A DNA stretch of 64,000 nt from Brevundimonas naejangsanensis DSM 23858 (GTDB taxonomy: Bacteria > Pseudomonadota > Alphaproteobacteria > Caulobacterales > Caulobacteraceae): contig NZ_ATXN01000002.1 of assembly GCF_000421705.1 (NCBI RefSeq), positions 1,402,623-1,466,622 of the forward strand. The letters are read 5' to 3'. The position numbers and the translations under genes were made by a program. The notes beneath the pieces are model-generated. The model was given only the letters and a program-made list of their open reading frames with translations, did not search any database and was not told the DNA's origin. Numbering within the stretch: the first letter of the stretch is position 1; the number at the start of each line of letters is the position of its first letter. Shown here one piece after another: positions 37,708 through 46,674 of this stretch.

Positions 37708-38682
37708 ATGCGCCTAGCCTTCATGGGAACCCCCGACTTCGCCGTGCCGTCCTTGGCCGAGCTGATCGCCTCGGGGCACGAGATCGTCGCCGTCTATTCG
37801 CAACCGCCGCGCCCCAAGGGCCGGGGCCAGAAGCTGACGCCGTCGCCGGTTCACGCCTTCGCCGAGGCCATGGGCCTGCCGGTCTTCACGCCCGAGAGCA
37901 TGAAGTCGGCCGAGGCCATCGAAGTCTTCAAGAGCCTGGATCTCGACGCCGCCTGCGTCGTCGCCTACGGCCAGATCCTCAAGCCCGAGGTGCTGGAGGC
38001 GCCGCGCCTGGGCTGCTTCAACCTGCACGGGTCGCTGCTGCCGCGCTGGCGCGGGGCCGCCCCGATCCAGCGCGCCATCATGGCGGGCGATCGCCAGACC
38101 GGCGCCCAGATCATGCGGATGAGCGAAGGACTGGACGAAGGCGCCATCATCCTGTCGGAACTGATGGACATCCACGCCGACGATACGGCCGCCAGCCTCA
38201 GCGACCGCATGGCCCATGTCGGCGCCGCCCTGTGGCCGCGCGCCCTGGCGGCCATCGAGCGCGGCGGTTTCACCGAGACGGAGCAGGCCGGCGAGGCGAC
38301 CTATGCCAAGAAGATCACCACGGCCGAGGCCCGCATCGACTGGAGCCGCCCGGCCCCCGAGGTGGACGCCCACATCCGCGGCCTGTCGCCCTTCCCCGGC
38401 GCCTGGTTCGAGGTCGAGGCCGACGGCGAGCCGGTGCGCGTCAAGGCGCTGATGTCGGTTCTGGCCGACGGGCAAGGCCCGGCCGGTCAGGTGCTGAACG
38501 ACGCCCTGACGATCGCCTGCGGAACCGGCGCCGTGCGCCTGACCCGCGTGCAGCGCCCCGGCAAGGCGGCGCAATCGGCCGAGGAGATGCTGCGCGGCTA
38601 CCCCATCCCCGCTGGAGTGGTTCTGGCCGGGCCGCGCCGGGTCGAGAAGGCGGAGCCTTCTGATCGCGGCACCCTAGGATAA
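37708..38682 (+). CDS. fmt: Methionyl-tRNA formyltransferase
   Basis: 324 residues, slightly longer than E. coli Fmt. It formylates initiator Met-tRNA using 10-formyl-tetrahydrofolate. The N-terminal Rossmann part starts [19 protein letters not shown]. The catalytic region [20 protein letters not shown] contains the Asn and His of the formyltransferase active site, and the C-terminal OB-like domain follows from about residue 210. It overlaps truA by one base at the stop/start (TAATG). Confidence 0.97.
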   Translation: MRLAFMGTPDFAVPSLAELIASGHEIVAVYSQPPRPKGRGQKLTPSPVHAFAEAMGLPVFTPESMKSAEAIEVFKSLDLDAACVVAYGQILKPEVLEAPRLGCFNLHGSLLPRWRGAAPIQRAIMAGDRQTGAQIMRMSEGLDEGAIILSELMDIHADDTAASLSDRMAHVGAALWPRALAAIERGGFTETEQAGEATYAKKITTAEARIDWSRPAPEVDAHIRGLSPFPGAWFEVEADGEPVRVKALMSVLADGQGPAGQVLNDALTIACGTGAVRLTRVQRPGKAAQSAEEMLRGYPIPAGVVLAGPRRVEKAEPSDRGTLG

Positions 38683-39431
38683 TGCCCCGGTATCGGTTCA
38701 CGGTTGAGTACGACGGCTCGGCTTACAACGGCTTTCAGGCCCAGACCGACCAGCCGACCGTGCAGGGGGCCATTGAGACGGCCATCGCCGCCTTCAGCGG
38801 ACAGAGCGTCCGCATCGCCGCCGCCGGGCGCACCGACACGGGCGTCCACGCCACGGGCCAGACCTGCCATGTCGATCTGGAACGCGACTGGCCCGCGCAG
38901 ACGGTGATGAACGCCCTGAACGCCCATCTGGTGAGGGATGCGGTCGCGGTTCTGGACTGCACGCCAGTCAGCGACGACTGGCACGCCCGCTTCACCGCGA
39001 CGGGGCGCAAATACCTGTATCGCATCTTGAACCGGCCCGGCCGCCCGGCGCTGGACCGGGGCCGGGTCTGGCACGTCAGGAAGCCGTTGGACGCCGAAGC
39101 CATGCACGCGGCGGCGCAAGCCCTGATCGGCCTGCACGACTTCACCACCTTCCGCGACGCCGCCTGTCAGGCGGCCAGTCCGATGAAGACGCTGGACGTA
39201 GCCCGCGTCGCCCGCGTCGGTGAAGAGGTGCATCTGGTGTTCGAGGCGCGCAGCTTCCTGCATCGTCAGGTGCGCTCAATGGCGGGCAGCATCGCCGAAG
39301 TGGGTCTGGGCCGCTGGATTCCCGCCGATCTGGCCGAGGCGCTGGCGGCGAAAGACCGCGCCCGCTGCGGCCCGGTGGCGCCGTCAGACGGCCTGTATCT
39401 GACGGGCGTCACCTATGAGGCTGAAGCCTAG
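38682..39431 (+). CDS. truA: tRNA pseudouridine(38-40) synthase TruA
   Basis: 249 residues. It isomerises uridines 38-40 of tRNA anticodon arms to pseudouridine. The catalytic Asp lies in AAGRTDTGVHATGQ. Other family stretches are EYDGSAYNGFQAQ near the start and FHRQVRS-like FLHRQVRSMAGSI near the end. The gene starts within the stop codon of fmt. Its TAG stop shares a CTAG palindrome with the stop of the convergent YidB-family gene. Confidence 0.97.
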   Translation: MPRYRFTVEYDGSAYNGFQAQTDQPTVQGAIETAIAAFSGQSVRIAAAGRTDTGVHATGQTCHVDLERDWPAQTVMNALNAHLVRDAVAVLDCTPVSDDWHARFTATGRKYLYRILNRPGRPALDRGRVWHVRKPLDAEAMHAAAQALIGLHDFTTFRDAACQAASPMKTLDVARVARVGEEVHLVFEARSFLHRQVRSMAGSIAEVGLGRWIPADLAEALAAKDRARCGPVAPSDGLYLTGVTYEAEA

Positions 39432-39832
39432 CGCTTGAACAGGCCGCCCAGGGCGCCGCCGAGGCCGCCCGGCAGGTTGTTCAGAAGACCGCCCAGCATG
39501 TCGTCAGCGCCGGCGGCCGTGCCGTTCGGCGTCAGGCGGTCGATGACCTGCGGCAACAGGGTCGCCAGAGTCGCGCTGGCCTGTTCCGGCGACACGCCCA
39601 GCTTTTTGGCGAAATCGGCGATAGGGCCGGAACCGAGCACGGCGGCGATCTGCTCGGCGCTGATCGCGGCGTTGCCGCCCTTGCCGATCCATGAGGCCGC
39701 CACATCGCCCAGACCGTTCTGACCGAACTTTTCCGTCAGGCCCGCCACGCCGCCCTGGCTTTTCAGCAGATCGGCCACGCCCCCGGCCGCGCCGTCGCCC
39801 AGACCGCCGAGAATATTGTCCAGAAGTCCCAT
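39428..39832 (-). CDS. YidB family protein (DUF937)
   Basis: 134 residues from ATG 39832; GGAGG lies 8 bases before it, making an ATG 6 bases upstream less likely. The Gly-rich ends (MGLLDNILGGLGDGAAGG and GGLLNNLPGGLGGALGG) and the core GLTEKFGQNGLGDVAASWIG place it in the YidB/DUF937 family, whose cellular function is not known. The fourth base from its 3' end begins the shared CTAG with truA. Confidence 0.85.
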   Translation of the reverse strand: MGLLDNILGGLGDGAAGGVADLLKSQGGVAGLTEKFGQNGLGDVAASWIGKGGNAAISAEQIAAVLGSGPIADFAKKLGVSPEQASATLATLLPQVIDRLTPNGTAAGADDMLGGLLNNLPGGLGGALGGLFKR

Positions 39833-39925
39833 GCTCATTCCTCCGATTGGAGCGTCAGCGTAGCGGAAAGGCCGGACACCGGGGCGACATAAACGTAAAA
39901 CAAGGCGACCGGCCGTGTGTCGCAA

Positions 39926-40063
39926 TCAGCTCTTGGCGCGCTCCGAGCCAGAGGTCACGGCCTGACCGGCGGCCGACAGGTCGCGACCGATGCCCGACAC
40001 CGTATTGCAGGCGGCGGTGGTCAGGGCCGCGGCGATGACGCCCAGAACGATGAGCTTGCGCAT
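39926..40063 (-). CDS. Entericidin-family small lipoprotein
   Basis: 45 residues from ATG 40063. The signal (MRKLIVLGVIAAALTTAAC) ends in a lipobox with Cys19, and the mature part NTVSGIGRDLSAAGQAVTS matches the entericidin A/B family of short amphipathic lipoproteins. Entericidins are linked to cell-envelope toxicity and programmed lysis in E. coli. Here only one such gene is present, without a second partner. Too short for many gene finders. Confidence 0.85.
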   Translation of the reverse strand: MRKLIVLGVIAAALTTAACNTVSGIGRDLSAAGQAVTSGSERAKS

Positions 40064-40159
40064 GATGAAATCCCCGTGGATCGATAGAGCGCTTCAACGT
40101 GAAGCTTGGCCATAAGGTTGCATGGCCAATTCATCCTGCAATCTGCTAACGGCGAACGT

Positions 40160-41824
40160 ATGACGCAAGCTCCTGACACCGCCGCCCGCCGTCTGGTCGA
40201 CACCCTGGTGATGAACGGGGTCGACAAGGTCTTCTGCGTGCCGGGCGAGAGCTATCTGGCCGTGCTCGACGCCCTGGCCGACGTGCGCGACAGGATCGAG
40301 GTCATCGTCTGCCGTCATGAGGCGGGCGCCGCCAACATGGCCGAGGCCTATGGCAAGCTGACGGGCCGTCCCGGCGTCTGCATGGTCACGCGCGGGCCGG
40401 GCGCGACCCACGCCTCGATCGGCGTGCACACGGCGCATCAGGATTCGACGCCGATGATCCTGTTCGTCGGCCAGATCGCCCTGACCGACCGGGGCCGCGG
40501 CGCCTTCCAGGAGGTCGACTATCGCGAGGTCTTCAGCGGCCTGGCCAAATGGGCGACCGAGATCGAAAGCCCGCAGCGCACCGTCGAAGTGGTCGAGCGC
40601 GCCTTCACAACGGCCCAGCAGGGCCGCATGGGGCCGGTCGTCGTCGCCCTGCCCGAGGACATCCTGCACGAGAACGGCGGCCCCGCCCCGGTCCGTCCGG
40701 TCGTCCCGGCAAAAGCCGCGCTGGATCCGGCCTTCGTCGAACAGGTGCGCGAACGCCTGAGCCGCGCCGAGCGTCCCATGCTGATCTTGGGCGGTTCAGG
40801 CTGGACCGATGAAGCGACCGACGCGATTTCCGGCTGGGCCGAGCGTCTGGGCCTGCCGGTCGCCCTGTCCTTCCGCCGCAAGGATCTGATCCGCAACGAC
40901 CACCCCGGCTATGCGGGCGACCTCGGCCTCGGGCCGAACCCCAAGCTGGTCGCACGGGTCAAGGAGGCCGACCTGCTGCTGGTCATCGGCGCGCGCATGG
41001 GCGAGAATCCGACGCAGGGCTACACCCTGCTGGACCGGACGAAGACGGCGCAGACCCTGATCCACATCCATCCGGGACCGGAAGAACTGGGCCGCGTCTG
41101 GGCGCCCGCCCTGTCGGCGGCGGCGGACAATTCTCTGGCGGCGCTGGCCCTGTCGGCCATCGAGCCGGGCCGCGCCTGGACCGAACAGAGCGCGACGGCC
41201 CATGCCGACTTCCTGAGCTTCTCCTCGCCCATCGAGGTCGAGAGCGCGGTCAATATGAGCGAGGTCATCGCCCACCTGGCCGACGCCCTGCCCGAGGACG
41301 CCATCATCACCAACGGCGCAGGCAATTTCGCCGCCTGGCTGCACCGCTTCCACCGCCATCAGGCGCGCCGCACCCAGTTGGCCCCGACCTCAGGCGCCAT
41401 GGGCTATGGCTATCCGGCGGCGCTGGGGGCCAAGGCGGTCCATCCGTCGCGCGAGGTCGTCTGCATCGCCGGCGACGGCGATTTCATGATGAGCGCCAAT
41501 GAGATGGCCACCGCCGCCCAGTACGGCCTCGGCGTCGTCGTGGTGGTCGTGGACAATGGGACCTTCGGCACCATCCGCATGCACCAGGAGCGGGAATACC
41601 CGGCCCGCGTCATCGCCACCGAGCTGAAGAACCCCGACTTCGTCAAATACGCCGAGGCCTTCGGCGCCTTCGCCGTGCGCTGCGAGACGACCGGCGACTT
41701 CCCGGCGGCCCTGGCGGCGGCGCGCGAGGCGGCGGCAGGCGGCCGTCCGGCGCTGGTCCACCTGATCACCGACGCCGAACAGATCGCGCCGGGGCGGACG
41801 ATTACGCAGTTGCGCGCGAGCTGA
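40160..41824 (+). CDS. Thiamine-diphosphate-dependent enzyme, acetolactate-synthase-like
   Basis: 554 residues from ATG 40160. Three ThDP-domain parts are visible: an N-terminal pyrimidine-binding domain with the catalytic Glu in CRHEAGAANMAEAYG, a central Rossmann-like domain (IHPGPEELGRV), and a C-terminal ThDP domain with GDGDFMMSANEMATAAQYG and NGTFGT. It resembles the large subunit of acetolactate synthase and related decarboxylases. No small regulatory subunit gene is adjacent, and branched-chain genes are absent here, so the substrate could be different (e.g. another 2-oxo acid). Confidence 0.85.
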   Translation: MTQAPDTAARRLVDTLVMNGVDKVFCVPGESYLAVLDALADVRDRIEVIVCRHEAGAANMAEAYGKLTGRPGVCMVTRGPGATHASIGVHTAHQDSTPMILFVGQIALTDRGRGAFQEVDYREVFSGLAKWATEIESPQRTVEVVERAFTTAQQGRMGPVVVALPEDILHENGGPAPVRPVVPAKAALDPAFVEQVRERLSRAERPMLILGGSGWTDEATDAISGWAERLGLPVALSFRRKDLIRNDHPGYAGDLGLGPNPKLVARVKEADLLLVIGARMGENPTQGYTLLDRTKTAQTLIHIHPGPEELGRVWAPALSAAADNSLAALALSAIEPGRAWTEQSATAHADFLSFSSPIEVESAVNMSEVIAHLADALPEDAIITNGAGNFAAWLHRFHRHQARRTQLAPTSGAMGYGYPAALGAKAVHPSREVVCIAGDGDFMMSANEMATAAQYGLGVVVVVVDNGTFGTIRMHQEREYPARVIATELKNPDFVKYAEAFGAFAVRCETTGDFPAALAAAREAAAGGRPALVHLITDAEQIAPGRTITQLRAS

Positions 41825-41845
41825 CCCTCTCCCGGCGGGAGAGGG
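41825..41845. repeat. Short perfect hairpin after the ThDP gene
   Basis: CCCTCTCCC-GGC-GGGAGAGGG is a perfect 9-bp stem with a 3-base loop directly after the stop codon. It lacks a T-tail. The sequence is like the core of interspersed palindromes in this genome family. Confidence 0.6.
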
Positions 41846-41921
41846 CGATGCCTTAGCCGCTTGCGTCCCGCCACGCTTCGCGAAAGAGTGCGCCCCTTAT
41901 TGTACCGAGGGGGTCTTTCTC

Positions 41922-43760
41922 ATGCGTCGTCTTCTGATTTCATCCGCCGCCGTGCTGGCGCTCTGCGCCGCCGCGCCCGCCGCCATGGCCGAAGGAGCGG
42001 CGCCCGCCGCTGCCGCCGCCCAGGCCCAAAGCGAGGACGCGCGGCTCAACGCCTTCTTCGAACAGGCCTTCGAGGCGCGCGTGGCGCTGAGCCCCCAGCG
42101 CATGACCTCGCTGGGCCGCAAGACGGACTACGACAAGCTGGACGACGTCTCCGACGCCGCCGCCGAACGCTCGCTGGCGCTTCAGGAAGCCCAGCTGGCC
42201 CAGATGAAGGCCCAGTTCGATCCGACCAAGCTGAGCGAGCAGAGCCGCCTGTCCTGGCGCCTGTTCGAGCACGGCGTGCAGCAGGCGCGCCTGTCGAACC
42301 AGTGGCGCGACTGGGGCTTCCAGTTCGCCGCCAACGGCAACCCGACCACCAGCCTGCCGGTCTTCCTGATCAACAACCACCGCATCGCAAGCGTGTCTGA
42401 CGCCGAGGCCTATGTCGCCCGCCTGAACGCCGCCGAACGCTACATGGGCCAGGTCGCCGACACCCTGAGCGCACGCGCCGGCAAGGGCGTGGTCTCGCCC
42501 CGCTTCGTCTTCGAGCCCTCGATCGACAACACCCGCGCGGTGATCGCCGGAGCGCCGTTCGACGGCGGCGACGACAACCCGGTCTGGGCCGACTTCCAGA
42601 AGAAGATCGCCGCCCTCGACGCCGATCAGGCGACCAAGGACCGCCTGCTGGCCTCGGCCCGCGAAGCCCTGACCGGCCCCTACAAGCGCGGCTTCGACAC
42701 GGTGCTGACGGCGCTCGGCCAGGTGCAGACGAAGGCCGACAGCGACGCGGGCGTGTGGCGCCTGCCCAACGGCGAGGCCTATTACAACGCGCGCCTGCAG
42801 CTCTCGACCACCACCGACCTGACCGCCGACCAGATCCACCAGATCGGCCTGGACGAGGTCGCCCGCATCCAGCGCGACATGGAGACGATCAAGACCCAGG
42901 TCGGCTTCACCGGCACGCTGCAGGACTTCTTCGCCTTCCTGAAGACGGACCCGCAGTTCCAGTATCCGAACACGCCCGAGGGCAAGGAAGCCTATCTGAC
43001 CGACGCCCGCGCCTTCGTGGCCCAGGTCATGGCCGTGGCGCCGCAGTGGTTCTCCAACCTGCCCAAGGCCCCTCTGGAGGTCCGTGCGGTCGAACCGTTC
43101 CGTGAGGCGACGGCGTCGATCGCCTTCTACAACTCGCCCGCGCCGGACGGCTCGCGCCCGGGCATCTACTACGTCAACCTGTCGGACATGACCCAGGTGC
43201 TGAAGCCCCAGATCGAGGGCATCAGCTATCACGAGGGCGCGCCGGGCCACCACTTCCAGATCGCCTATGCGCAGGAGATGGAGCACCTGCCCAGCTTCCG
43301 CCGCTTCGGGGGCTACGGCGCCTATTCCGAAGGCTGGGGCCTGTATGCCGAGCGCCTGGGCAAGGAGATGGGCTTCTATCAGGACCCCTATTCCGACTTC
43401 GGCCGCCTCTCGACCGAGCTGTGGCGCGCGGTGCGTCTGGTGACCGACACCGGCCTGCACGCCAAGCGCTGGAGCCGTGAACAGGCGATGGACTATTTCC
43501 GTCACAACTCCCTGCTGTCGGAGCGCGACATCCAGAAGGAGGTCGAGCGCTACATCACCAACCCGGGCCAGGCGACCAGCTACAAGATCGGCGAGTTGAA
43601 GATCGAGGAACTGCGCGCAAAAGCCGAGGCGGCGCTGGGCGACCGCTTCGACATCAAGGACTTCCACACCGTCGTCCTGGGTTCGGGCGCCGTGCCGCTG
43701 GACGTGCTGGGCGACCTGGTCGACGCCTGGATCGCCAAGGGCGGCGGCCACCCGGCCTAA
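41922..43760 (+). CDS. DUF885 family exported metalloprotease-like protein
   Basis: 612 residues with a signal peptide ending AMAEG. The zinc motif of the family is seen as SYHEGAPGHHFQIAYAQE, followed by GGYGAYSEGWGLYAERLG, and the family core (YYNARLQLSTTTDLTADQIH) is clear. DUF885 proteins are thought to be periplasmic peptidases; no substrate has been assigned. It ends 4 bases before an interspersed repeat. Confidence 0.92.
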   Translation: MRRLLISSAAVLALCAAAPAAMAEGAAPAAAAAQAQSEDARLNAFFEQAFEARVALSPQRMTSLGRKTDYDKLDDVSDAAAERSLALQEAQLAQMKAQFDPTKLSEQSRLSWRLFEHGVQQARLSNQWRDWGFQFAANGNPTTSLPVFLINNHRIASVSDAEAYVARLNAAERYMGQVADTLSARAGKGVVSPRFVFEPSIDNTRAVIAGAPFDGGDDNPVWADFQKKIAALDADQATKDRLLASAREALTGPYKRGFDTVLTALGQVQTKADSDAGVWRLPNGEAYYNARLQLSTTTDLTADQIHQIGLDEVARIQRDMETIKTQVGFTGTLQDFFAFLKTDPQFQYPNTPEGKEAYLTDARAFVAQVMAVAPQWFSNLPKAPLEVRAVEPFREATASIAFYNSPAPDGSRPGIYYVNLSDMTQVLKPQIEGISYHEGAPGHHFQIAYAQEMEHLPSFRRFGGYGAYSEGWGLYAERLGKEMGFYQDPYSDFGRLSTELWRAVRLVTDTGLHAKRWSREQAMDYFRHNSLLSERDIQKEVERYITNPGQATSYKIGELKIEELRAKAEAALGDRFDIKDFHTVVLGSGAVPLDVLGDLVDAWIAKGGGHPA

Positions 43761-43764
43761 GTCT

Positions 43765-43917
43765 TCCTTCTCCCCGCCGGGGGAGAAGGTGGGCGCCGGA
43801 GGAGTTCGGATGAGGGGGAGGTTTCAGCGCACGGACGGCTGACGTCTCGCCTTCATCCGCCCGCCCCCTCATCCGTCATGCTGACGCATGACACCTTCTC
43901 CCTCGGGGGGAGAAGGG
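43765..43917. repeat. Long imperfect inverted repeat (interspersed element)
   Basis: The left arm begins CCTTCTCCCC, with internal GGGGGAGAAGG, and GGATGAGGGGG follows. The right arm carries CCCCCTCATCC and CACCTTCTCCC with a closing GGGGGGAGAAGG. The two arms are mirror copies of about 55 bases flanking a 40-base centre. Architecture is like the element at 25797, but the sequence differs. It lies between the DUF885 gene and trmD. Confidence 0.8.
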
Positions 43918-43931
43918 CTAGGAGGCTGCCC

Positions 43932-44657
43932 ATGCCCTTTACCGCCACCGTCCTGACCATGTTCCCCGAGGCCTTTCCCGGACCGCTGGGGGTGTCGCTG
44001 ATCGGCACCGCCTGGCGCGAGAAGGGGCTGTGGGACCTGCAGACGCTGGACATTCGCGCGTTTTCCGAAGATAAGCGCGGCTTCCTGGACGACACCCCTG
44101 CGGGTGGCGGTCCCGGTCAGGTGCTTAAAGCGGACGTGGTGGCCAGGGCTCTCGACAGCCTGGAAGGCCCATCTCGGCCGCTTTTGTACATGAGCGCACG
44201 CGGCAGGCCCCTGACGCAGGCGCGGGTTACGGAATGGGCCAAGGCCGACGGCATCGTCGTCCTGTGCGGCCGTTTCGAGGGGGTGGACCAGCGGGTGCTC
44301 GACGCCCGGGGGTTCGAGGAGGTCTCCGTCGGGGACGCGGTGCTCGCCGGCGGCGAGGCGGCGGCCATGGTGGCGATCGAGGCGTGCGTCCGGTTGGTTC
44401 CGGGGGTTCTGGGTGCGGCGGAAAGCCTGTCCACCGAGAGCTTCGAGGACGACCTGCTTGAGCATCCGCAGTACACGCGACCGCGGACGTTCGAGGGCCA
44501 CGACATCCCGGAAGTCCTGTTGTCAGGCGATCACAAGAAGATCGCCCAATGGCGTCAGGAACAAAGGGAAAGAACGACGCGGGAGCGGCGCCCGGATCTC
44601 TGGGAGCGGCATCTCGCCAACTTACAGGTAAAGAGCAAACAAGCTCCGGAGAAATAA
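43932..44657 (+). CDS. trmD: tRNA (guanine(37)-N1)-methyltransferase TrmD
   Basis: 241 residues from ATG 43932 after AGGAGGCTGCCC. TrmD methylates G37 next to the anticodon and is an SPOUT knot methyltransferase. Knot elements are visible: [32 protein letters not shown] and [20 protein letters not shown]. rplS follows at once. The E. coli order is rpsP-rimM-trmD-rplS; here only the last two are in the window, and rpsP/rimM are not upstream. Confidence 0.97.
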   Translation: MPFTATVLTMFPEAFPGPLGVSLIGTAWREKGLWDLQTLDIRAFSEDKRGFLDDTPAGGGPGQVLKADVVARALDSLEGPSRPLLYMSARGRPLTQARVTEWAKADGIVVLCGRFEGVDQRVLDARGFEEVSVGDAVLAGGEAAAMVAIEACVRLVPGVLGAAESLSTESFEDDLLEHPQYTRPRTFEGHDIPEVLLSGDHKKIAQWRQEQRERTTRERRPDLWERHLANLQVKSKQAPEK

Positions 44658-44658
44658 C

Positions 44659-45075
44659 ATGAACATCGTCCAGCAACTTGCTGCCGAAGAAAAAGCCCGC
44701 CTGCTCGAAGGCAAGACCATCCCCGAATTCCAGCCGGGCGACACCCTGCGCGTCAACGTGCGCATCAAGGAAGGCGAGCGCGAACGCATCCAGGCGTTCG
44801 AAGGCGTCTGCATCGCCCGTGACGGCGGCGGCGTGAACGAGACCTTCACGGTCCGCAAGATTTCGTTCGGTGAAGGCGTGGAGCGCCGCTTCCCGATCCT
44901 GTCGCCGAACGTCGACTCCATCGAAGTGAAGCGTCGCGGCGTCGTCCGTCGCGCCAAGCTGTATTACCTGCGCGACCGTCGCGGCAAGTCGGCCCGGATC
45001 GCCGAGCGCCAGACGGCCCGCAAGGTCGCCGTCCCGGCCGCCGGCACGACCGAGAAGGCCGGCGACGAGGCCTGA
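44659..45075 (+). CDS. rplS: 50S ribosomal protein L19
   Basis: 138 residues with TCCGGAG upstream; it begins one base after the trmD stop. L19 lies at the 30S-50S interface. The family core is clear ([51 protein letters not shown] and [15 protein letters not shown]). The C-terminal 25 residues are an Ala/Lys-rich extension, common in alphaproteobacteria. A strong terminator follows. Confidence 0.98.
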   Translation: MNIVQQLAAEEKARLLEGKTIPEFQPGDTLRVNVRIKEGERERIQAFEGVCIARDGGGVNETFTVRKISFGEGVERRFPILSPNVDSIEVKRRGVVRRAKLYYLRDRRGKSARIAERQTARKVAVPAAGTTEKAGDEA

Positions 45076-45104
45076 TTTCAGGCTTCGACTTCGCGCTGAA
45101 GATC

Positions 45105-45135
45105 AAAAGCCCCGGTGGAAACGCCGGGGCTTTTT
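45105..45135 (+). terminator. Rho-independent terminator of trmD-rplS
   Basis: AAAAGCCCCGG (45105-45115) and CCGGGGCTTTT (45124-45134) form an 11-bp stem with an 8-base loop followed by T's. It is 30 bases after the rplS stop. Confidence 0.95.
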
Positions 45136-45224
45136 AGTGCGCTACCGCTCGCCGCGCGGCGGCTCGCTGCTTGAGCGGGTTGAGTGCGCTACCGCTCGCC
45201 GCGCGGCGGCTCGCTGCTTGAGCG
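45136..45224. repeat. Tandem duplication of the 3' end of the PA2169-family gene
   Basis: A 42-base unit (AGTGCGCTACCGCTCGCCGC...TTGAGCG) at 45136-45177 is repeated identically at 45183-45224, with a period of 47 bases. The second copy holds the stop codon and last codons of the minus-strand gene at 45189-45680; the first copy is a duplicate of that end, located beyond the stop. It lies directly after the rplS terminator. Confidence 0.9.
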
Positions 45225-45680
45225 CGCTCTGTCGCCCGCGAGACTGTGTTTCAGCGCGCTGAGTTGATCATATCCTGCGCAGACTTCGCCATAGGCGCGG
45301 CGGATGCTCTCCTTGGTCGTAGCCGACAGGGCCTCGTCCGCCAGCGCCCGCTCGAACCGGCTTTTCAACTGATCCTCGCCGTTTTCGACCGTATCGATCA
45401 TGGAGACCTCGCTGCGCAGCAGGGCGTGGCTGATATCGCTGAAGGCGCGCTGGGCCTTGGCCAGGATGGAGCCGTCCTCATCGGACGAACCGCCGCGCTC
45501 TCGCACCGCCGCCTTGAGCTCTTCGGCCAGACGGCGACGCTCGGACGCCCGCGCCTCGAACCAGTGGCGATAGGCGCCGTCAGCTGTTTCGACCGCAGCT
45601 TCATGATAGCCGTCGGCGCTGTCGATCAGCCCCTCGATCAGACTGTTGAGGACCTTGATGTCGTGACTGTTGCCGCTCAT
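45189..45680 (-). CDS. PA2169-family four-helix-bundle protein (DUF2383)
   Basis: 163 residues from ATG 45680, preceded by a perfect AAGGAGG. The sequence (VLNSLIEGLIDSADGYHEAA, then WFEARASERRRLAEELKAAV and HALLRSEVSMIDTVENGEDQL) matches the PA2169/DUF2383 family of ferritin-like helical bundles of unknown function, often linked to stress. The C-terminal tail (RSSSEPPRGER) lies in the duplicated 42-base unit. Confidence 0.85.
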   Translation of the reverse strand: MSGNSHDIKVLNSLIEGLIDSADGYHEAAVETADGAYRHWFEARASERRRLAEELKAAVRERGGSSDEDGSILAKAQRAFSDISHALLRSEVSMIDTVENGEDQLKSRFERALADEALSATTKESIRRAYGEVCAGYDQLSALKHSLAGDRARSSSEPPRGER

Positions 45681-45750
45681 CGGAAACCTCCTTGGCCGTT
45701 TCACAGGTTCAATCCCTGCCAGCAGCGAAGGTTGCCGATCTGCCCGCGCT

Positions 45751-46608
45751 CTACAGCTTGGTGCGCAGCGACCAGAGTTCAGGGAAGCAGCGGCGCTTCA
45801 GCGTCTCGACCAGATAGCCCACGCCATCGGTGCCCCCCGTGCCCTGACGACGGCCGATGATGCGCTCGACCGTGACCACATGCTTGTGCCGCCAGGTCAG
45901 CAGGGCGTCGTCCAGATCGACCAGCTTCTCGGCCAGTTGGTACAGGGGCCACCAGCGCTCGGTGTCGCGATACACCTCCAGCCAGGCGGCCTCGACGCCC
46001 TCGTCGGCCTCATAGGACTGGCTGACGTCGCGGTTCAGCACGGCGTCGGGCACCGGCAGGCCCGCGCGGGCCAGCTGACGCAGGGCGTCGTCATAGAGGC
46101 TGGGCGATTCCAGCGCCGCCTTCAGCGTCGCATGGGCGTCGGGGCGTTCGACGTGGAAGCGCAGGAACCGAGGGTCCTTCAGACCCAGCATGGTCTCCAG
46201 ACGGCGGAACTGATCGCTCTGGAAGCCCGAGCTGGCGCCCAGGTCGCCGCGGAACTTCAGGTAATCGGCGGGCGTCATGGTGGCCAGGATGTCCCAGCTC
46301 TGGGTCATCACCGACTGGATGCGGCTGACGCGGGCCAGACTCTTGTAGGCGGGCACCAGATCGCCGGCGCGCACCAGCGTCTGCGCCAGCGCCACCTCGT
46401 GCAGGATCTGCTTGAGCCACAGTTCCTTGGTCTGGTGGATGATGACGAAGAGCATCTCGTCATGCTGGTCGGAGCGCGGCTTCTGGGCGGACAGGATGTC
46501 GTCAAGCGCCAGATAGCCGGCGTAGGTCACACCCTGCGGCTCGTGCTTGGCCGTGTCGATGGCCCGATCCCGAATATTGGGTCCGCGAATGTCGTTTGCG
46601 TCGGTCAT
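45751..46608 (-). CDS. kynA: Tryptophan 2,3-dioxygenase
   Basis: 285 residues. This haem enzyme opens the indole ring of tryptophan to N-formylkynurenine. Family features: YAGYLALDDILSAQKP, HDEMLFVIIHQTKELWLKQI, and a late RHKHVVTVERIIG, which holds the candidate haem-ligand His. No kynurenine formamidase or kynureninase gene lies in the window, so the rest of the pathway must be elsewhere. Confidence 0.95.
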   Translation of the reverse strand: MTDANDIRGPNIRDRAIDTAKHEPQGVTYAGYLALDDILSAQKPRSDQHDEMLFVIIHQTKELWLKQILHEVALAQTLVRAGDLVPAYKSLARVSRIQSVMTQSWDILATMTPADYLKFRGDLGASSGFQSDQFRRLETMLGLKDPRFLRFHVERPDAHATLKAALESPSLYDDALRQLARAGLPVPDAVLNRDVSQSYEADEGVEAAWLEVYRDTERWWPLYQLAEKLVDLDDALLTWRHKHVVTVERIIGRRQGTGGTDGVGYLVETLKRRCFPELWSLRTKL

Positions 46609-46674
46609 GAACCAGCTATCGCCCGATCAGCCGGGCGGGGCCAGACCCTTTTTCGACGCGGCCGCGACCTGGGC

